Below, piece by piece: positions 50,450 through 64,000 of a stretch of 64,000 nucleotides of DNA (position 1 is its first letter; each line of letters starts with the position of its first letter). The translations under genes and the position numbers were made by a program. A model generated the notes under the pieces. The model worked only from the letters and a program-made list of their open reading frames with translations, ran no database searches and was not told the origin of the DNA. The DNA comes from Plantago elongata. Taxonomy: Eukaryota > Streptophyta > Magnoliopsida > Lamiales > Plantaginaceae. Location: the NCBI GenBank assembly GCA_036897095.1, contig JAYMSP010000239.1, positions 1 through 64,000 on the forward strand, read 5' to 3'.

Positions 50450-52560
50450 CAAATTTTGAGTAGAGGGTGACCATATGCCTTAGTATCAATCTGAATGTAT
50501 TGCAATACTCCAGACAACATTGAATGCAGGAATACACGTTTTCCTAATTTCAACATAGCACCGGATGATCCACAAATCTACCAAAACATCCAGATACAGT
50601 TGCAGATCACAGGTGCTCCACAAATCTTGAACACCTACTCAACAACACTACAGAGTGCAAAATCATGTGATTGATTTGAGTCTCCCACAAGACAATGAAG
50701 ATGCATTACTACTACAGTTGGAGTCACAACACAGTCCATCATGCATCCATATTCCAAGGTAAATTCCATGAGATGAACTACTCAAGCTTCTACTAGAGTC
50801 ATGGGTGACCAACTATGAAAAGTTCCACGACACCAGCATGCAAATTCAGTCATTGGATTCTTCCATCAACAAGAGGAAAGAAGGACCCATTGAGATCTCT
50901 TTCAAGCAACAAGAAAGAGACAAGCCTCGTCCATTAGTCTTTTGCACTGAGATAAATGCAAGCTCACCACCAGGAGAGTCACCAACCATGAGCCGGATCA
51001 CATACTTACCTAGTGTCCCAATTGAATCATTCAACTATCTCGGAGATCCCATATATTCGTTTGCAGATGAGATAGGTCATAAAATCTCTGATGGTTGTGA
51101 CTGTGAGAAGTGCTTAGCAGATAACTCCGATGAAGAAGAGACGCCCAAGCAAAGAAGAAAGAAGAAATCTTCTTAGCAAATCATCAAACAAAGGTATGAA
51201 TCAGAAGATCCACAGGTTGGACTTCTTGGTGAACACAATGGAAAGACTTTTGAATACTATGTATTGTATCCAAATAAGTCATCCAAAGGAAATTCACAAC
51301 CAACCCCTCATGTCCGAGAAGATATTTGAGAATGCTACATGTTCGGGCCATCTTCATCACAAAATCCACAGAATCTTAGTTTTCCACCATAATTACTTTG
51401 AGCAAGATAATGTCAAGCATTCTTGGAAAGTCGTAAATCCAATCATTAAGAATGCAGACAGATCCACAAAGCAGATCAGTGCAACAGAAGCAACTCTAAA
51501 TTGACATTTAGAAAAATGCAGCGGCTCAGAGTAATTTCCTCAACCAAATTGATAAAAATATAACTATCTTAGACCTTTCTATCAAAGAAATAAACAAAAA
51601 GATATCATCTCTTCACCAGGAACTCCTACACCTGGCATCAATTATTTCTTTTACCTCTTCCATTATAAGCCAGACAAAATCTGAACTCAAGTTCCTTAAC
51701 ACACAACTTAATTACTTAAAAAGCCAACCTAAAGTTCCCACTCCAATCAATATGCCATATGATATCTTTACTCATTACCGAGTCTATACACCACCTTAGA
51801 GCACTAGTTGTAGGATACTTATAATTTTGTCTAAATATCACCCTAAATGATGTACTATCCTAATTATAGTCCATCACCTCAGGTGACCTGTATATATTGT
51901 AAAAGTATGAAACAAATTAGTGGACCCCAATATTTCCCTTCAAAATAATTTGAGCAATATTTTAGGGAGTCCTAAATTATTTTGTGAGCCATCACTTAAA
52001 TATGATTCTTGAAATTTTGATGGTTTAGCCTACAATTCATTATTTTATCCTAAATATAACAATAAGATCCATTATGAGATTCCTTCAACTAGTGCTCTTA
52101 CATGGTCCAATCACAACCTCTCTCTTTCTCACAAGACCCGAGTGTTTTGGTTCATCATCCTTCCTTCCAACAAGGATAGTGGAAGAACAACACATTGCCA
52201 AAAAACGACATTCCACAGAAATACCAATGACCACAGCTCCAGAATCAACAAATATCTAAGGCTTACCTGGCACTAGTGAACCACAATTCATGGTAGAACA
52301 TGCAAAAAAAACCCATCTCCTTATTCCTTGAGTCAGTTGCAAACCATGAAGAAGGTTCAAAGAAACACAACAAAACTGCAGAAACTTTTGGAGTTTACAA
52401 GGAGGATACACTCATCCCAGAGTTCATGATGGCAGAACCAAGCATAGATGAAGCAAAAAGTGATAGTATTATTACTTAATGTGACACTTACTATTACATA
52501 GTGACACTAAGCACACTTTTAGATAATTCCTTATCGTCCCTCCCCGTAAGGTATAAGGCT
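50450..52560 (+). mobile_element. Endogenous pararetrovirus-like relic (Caulimoviridae), partial
   Basis: A 123-residue open stretch (50805-51176) contains ITYLPSVPIESFNYLGDPIY, then ADEIGHKISDGCDCEKC and an acidic-basic end, a pattern I associate with coat/movement-region proteins of plant endogenous pararetroviruses. Downstream (51480-51780) a coiled-coil stretch follows in interrupted form. No reverse transcriptase is seen. The relic is broken several times, interrupted by a MITE, and ends near a short A tract at 52569. The family call is from pattern memory and is tentative; a gypsy-type gag is the main alternative. Confidence 0.4.
51799..52097. mobile_element. Tourist-like MITE, 299 bases
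   Basis: Inverted ends GAGCACTAGTTGTAGGA at the left and CTTCAACTAGTGCTC at the right, flanked by TTA on both sides (51796-51798, 52098-52100). PIF/Harbinger-type duplication. It sits inside the pararetrovirus-like relic and so is younger. Confidence 0.85.
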
Positions 52561-53544
52561 TTTTCTTTAAAAAAAAAATTCCATGGATTGAGCTCGATTC
52601 AGTATAATTAAAATTGTTAGAACAGCTCATCGACAATAATTGTATGTAATTAGACCGTTAGGACAGTTACTCGGCCATAGTTGTATGTAATTAGTAATTC
52701 TAAGTTACTTAGCACTCTTTAAAATTATGAAACAATTAAATTTTTTAATGATTATGTAATAGGCAGAAAATTCGTATAAATTCGAACTTAGGTGTTCTAC
52801 ACCGAACCAAACGTCAGAGCATAGTTCGAAGCAAATTTTTCTTTGTCCATTTATTTTACCTTTTAATTTCAAGTTTTCCCTTCCCAACCCATTATCTAAC
52901 CCATTTACAAGTCCAAGTCTGCCTTATCCAACTCTAACCCGTATTTTCAAAGAACATTGCCCAAACACACTACTCTCGCACACATAATTCTACCAGACGA
53001 ACCAAACTTCAAAAATTATTTTCCGATTATTTAACCGTTGGATTGAGCTGATATTTGGAGAAAGAATTCCTAACACACCATTCTATATTGTCACAGGAGG
53101 GATCTCCGTTTTGACGTCCCAACCATTTTGTATTATCTGCCGAACAGAGAGTCATTTTCCAACCCATCATCGATCCTTGTTTCTCGTGTTTGTTCTCTTC
53201 CAGGCAAGTTCCCCTAGAACTTGCATTCACAATGTATTTATATGATGTTAATATTGAGTGTTCGATTGTTATCTATATTAAGAATGTAAATTTATACAAT
53301 TCTTTATGAAGCTTATTCATGTGTTGTTCATGATCAAGAATAATGTACGAAATTTGATTAAAACCCGATGACTATTAGATGTTGTTTGGAGAGCATGTTC
53401 AGATCTGTGATGCTTGTAATTCGGATGATAATGATGATATGATTTGATAAGTGTGTGATTTTACTACTAAGGCAGATCACTTATCCTCAGTCACTATTGG
53501 TATAATCAAGTTTGTCTGAACTCATCATTAGAAGACTTGACTTT

Positions 53545-54350
53545 ATTGTCACTGCCCATGATAGTCCATCCGTTATCCAATCCATTCCAAGCGGATTGGA
53601 TACGGATAAATCCGCCGGATAACGAATAAATCCAGCGGATATCCGTATCCGGTAAATTTAAATAAAAAGAAAAGAAAAAGAGAAAGGGAAAGAAGAGAAA
53701 AGAAAAAGAAAAAGAGGCACAGTGAATCGAGAGAAGAACTCCGATATAGGACGCGGTGGTGACGACCAATCCACCTCCTGCAGCGCCTCCACGAGATCCT
53801 CCGCCGTGACGTTGCTCCAATCCATTGATTCGATTCAATTTCGCCAGCCCCAGTTCACACCAACACTAAGACACGGCTGGACCCAAACGAACCCACGACC
53901 TCTTCCAAAAATCCGAACACCGGCCGCCTCCTTCAAACTCGAACACCGGCCACTAAAATCGATCGGATCGGCGGATAAGAAGACCACGGAGAAGAGGAGG
54001 ACGGTGGGTTGACTTCTGATCGGCGGATCGACGGAGAAGAAGACCGCGGAGAAGAAGACGACGGCGGGTTGACTTCTGATTGGCGGATCGGCGGAGAAGA
54101 AGAACTGTGGAATGTGAAAGTCTGGAAGAGAAGAAGAAATGAGAATGGAGAAGACGGCTAGGAGTAGGAGTAGAGAATTAGGGCAAGTAAAATTACAATA
54201 ATACCCTAGTTTAGACGGATAAACGGATATATGCGAATATCTGCCTGATTTATCCGTTTAAAACGGATGAGGAAAAACCCCATCCGCGATCCGATCCGTT
54301 TTAGCGGATAACGGACCGGATTTGCAGATCCAGATGAAATGAGCAGCCCT
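53545..54350. mobile_element. Small DNA element with inverted GGATAACGGAT-type ends
   Basis: The left zone (ATCCGTTATCCAATCC at about 53565, then several GGATA repeats) and the right zone (on the other strand ATCCGGTCCGTTATCC near 54315) are inverted relative to each other. The right edge reads GAGCAGCCCT, like hAT-type ends; the left edge is unclear. The inside has a 60-base tandem repeat (about 53957-54110, GATCGGCGGA...GAAGAAGACC...GGTTGACTTCT), about 2.6 units. Open frames here lack family features. Confidence 0.5.
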
Positions 54351-54669
54351 AGATGTTATATATTGGTACTGCAAGACCAAATGAGAGCCGTATGCTCTTG
54401 TTGCTTTCTTGTGGCTTTTGTGTGTACCTTTACTCTACATTACAGTGTGGTGCAATGTTGTTATTGTTATTGTTCTTAATCATGTTAGGAATGATGATCT
54501 ATATTATATGTTTTAATACATAATTTAAAATCATACATTCATGAATTTAGAGTTTAAGATCATACATTCATTAAAATTTTTTTTTGAAGGTTTTAAATTT
54601 AAGAAAGATTCCAAATTAAGTCAAAAAGATTTCAAGTCACGTAAAGTAAGGGACTAGTAAGGTATTCCA

Positions 54670-54905
54670 AGCAAATCATGATCAAACAAGTTAAGCGGTC
54701 ACCATCAACTAGACAACTAGCAAATCGTGACTATTCAAGTTAAGCGGTCACCATAGGCGATGCAACTAGCAAACTATTCAAATTAAGCGGTCACCATTGA
54801 CTAGGCAACTAGTAAATCGTGGCTATCCATGTTAAGCGTTCACCATCGGTTAGGCAACTAGCAAATCGTGACTATCCATGTTAAGCGGTCACCATCTGCT
54901 GGGTA
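54670..54905. repeat. 49-base minisatellite in the third LTR-like element
   Basis: About five units sharing AACTAGCAAATCGTGACTAT and AAGTTAAGCGGTCACCAT. One unit is about eight bases shorter. Confidence 0.85.
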
Positions 54906-55432
54906 TGTAACTTGCGATGCCAAATGAGCTCATGATCATGTTATGTTAAGATTTTAAGTATGTTTCCAAGTCAAGTTTCTTGTTAAAGTTAAACTTTTCA
55001 GAAGTTAAATCATGTGTTCAGTGTCAGGTTAATTCAAGTCATAGGTTGCATTGTATTAATCAAGATTAAAAGCTTAAGAGACATGAAGATAGAACTTAAG
55101 TCATGTCACGTACATGATACTTGCTCAGATAGTGGTCATAACTGACCCTGTCTAAAATATAAATTTTAGATATTGAAGTCAAGCTTGGAGTGGAGCGTTG
55201 TCAGAGCAATAATCACTAGAAGTTCACGATTTTCTACTTTGTAAAGTTTCAAGGATTTTATGATTTGTAATTCCGTTGCATATCTTTTCTAGTTTATGAA
55301 CTTATTTTCAAGAATTTCATGTCAAGTGTAAGGATGCACAAGGCGTCGAACCACGTTTGCAATTTTTTCAAGTAAGTTCGTTGTCGTATTTCCTCAGTTC
55401 GTATTTCTAGAAAATCAGGGCGGTACAAATTA

Positions 55433-56058
55433 TTTAGTAAACTTTCAAATTGAATATTAATTATTATAGTAAAAGTAGTCGGTTCAAAGTTGTTTCGATT
55501 ATTAGGACTACACTTAATTTAGATTCTCTTTCCCTTCTATGTGAGGATGATGAAAATGTTCAAATATTTGGAGTTCCCAAACCCCACAAATTGCCATGAT
55601 GTTTTGAAGAATTGGAAATCTTCAAAACATATGAAGAATGACCGACTAAAATCGTCATTTATTCTTACATTGCTATACTAACAGCTGATGAAATCCCATT
55701 TCTAACTTATGATACGATATGTCCATTGAAGCTCAATATTATCATCTCTTCCATTCCCATTCAAGGAATACAAACTACCAGAGGACGACAAGTGGAACAT
55801 TCCTCTCGGGTTACACTTCACAGGTTCAAAGTAACATGCATATATACAACAATGCTGTCTCTAACGCCCGCCTCATTCTTACAAAAATACAGAGAGAGGG
55901 CCGCGTCTTGCATAGTTAAGCTCATTCTGTGCAGTGCATTTGTGTGTTGACAGTCATCGTAGCATGTTACACTTGGAGGCCCACGCAGTAAGAAGGCGAA
56001 GCAAGCGGCCAACTGAGGTCTTCGCTTTGAAACATTCCTCTTCTCAAGGATCACAGGC
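55433..56058. other. Spacer, 3' side of the IRE-like kinase
   Basis: Likely holds the kinase 3' untranslated region on the minus strand. The minus-strand frame at 55818-56105 overlaps the last coding exon in another frame and is not supported. Confidence 0.45.
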
Positions 56059-63913
<7,855 letters not shown>

Positions 63914-64000
63914 CTACAAACAGAATGCATCGTCAATACCGACAATGAACGCATAGTGCTTAACACCTAACTTTCATTAACTCTTTATGGACACAAGAAT

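Larger units (their letters stand above)
52755..55427 (+). mobile_element. Third LTR-like element (solo LTR), with nested DNA element
   Basis: Begins TGTAATAGGC and ends GGGCGGTACA. Flanks GATTA (52750-52754) and AATTA (55428-55432) match at four of five bases. The layout follows the other two solo LTRs: promoter-like front, minisatellite in the back half, GC-rich CA end. A GC-rich insertion with inverted ends lies at about 53545-54350. No gag-pol is seen. It is older than the first two, judging by the imperfect duplication. Boundaries are moderately secure at the right and weaker at the left. Confidence 0.45.

Noticed and set aside
53506-54012. Arg/Gly/Ser-rich frames on both strands
   Set aside because: Fall in the GC-rich DNA element with tandem repeats; no conserved pattern.

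Overview
This window is nuclear DNA of a flowering plant, most likely a eudicot. The evidence is plant-type split genes with short GT-AG introns, chloroplast cystathionine beta-lyase, a plant KIN-14 kinesin, an IRE-type AGC kinase, and plant transposon families (LINEs, Ty1/copia, long solo LTRs, CACTA, hAT and Tourist-like MITEs, a pararetrovirus-like relic). The repeat style would suit an asterid such as a Lamiales species, but I cannot prove that from sequence alone.

Four multi-exon or single-exon host genes look intact, and all lie on the minus strand: a pectin methylesterase/invertase inhibitor (5398-6000); an ATK1/ATK5-like KIN-14 kinesin (14346-20461, 17 exons, 801 codons plus stop); chloroplast cystathionine beta-lyase (24590-29031, 13 exons, 471 codons plus stop); and a UMP-CMP kinase of the UMK1/UMK2 type (46988-49956, 9 exons, 242 codons plus stop). 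A fifth, an IRE-like AGC kinase (56059 to past 64000), lacks its N-terminus because the window ends. Exon junctions for these were placed by hand and the reading frames close exactly.

Layout: 1-5054, an ORF1-only LINE split by a 2.9 kb solo LTR that contains a piece of a gamma-SNAP gene; 5.4-6.1 kb, the PMEI gene; 7.0-13.6 kb, a decayed copia element with an internal CACTA-type insertion; 14.3-21.2 kb, the kinesin; 21.2-24.6 kb, repeat-rich spacer with a hAT-type MITE; 24.6-29.0 kb, cystathionine beta-lyase bracketed by two copies of one MITE family; 29.6-33.3 kb, LINE pieces and a CACTA element; 34.1-36.9 kb, two opposed Myb/SANT-like genes or pseudogenes; 38.0-39.4 kb, an unrecognised gene-like region; 40.4 kb, a GRF zinc-finger ORF; 42.0-45.3 kb, an ISY1 fragment abutting a second solo LTR; 47.0-50.0 kb, UMP-CMP kinase; 50.4-55.4 kb, a pararetrovirus-like relic and a third LTR-like element; 56-64 kb, the IRE-like kinase.

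The host genes do not form a pathway. They are unrelated housekeeping or developmental genes (cell-wall modification, spindle motor, methionine synthesis, pyrimidine nucleotide phosphorylation, root-hair/growth kinase signalling) separated by transposon debris. The most unusual material is a set of three long TG...CA elements, each carrying its own unrelated minisatellite, one of which also holds an intron-bearing host gene fragment. I found no clear case of a wholly new biological system.
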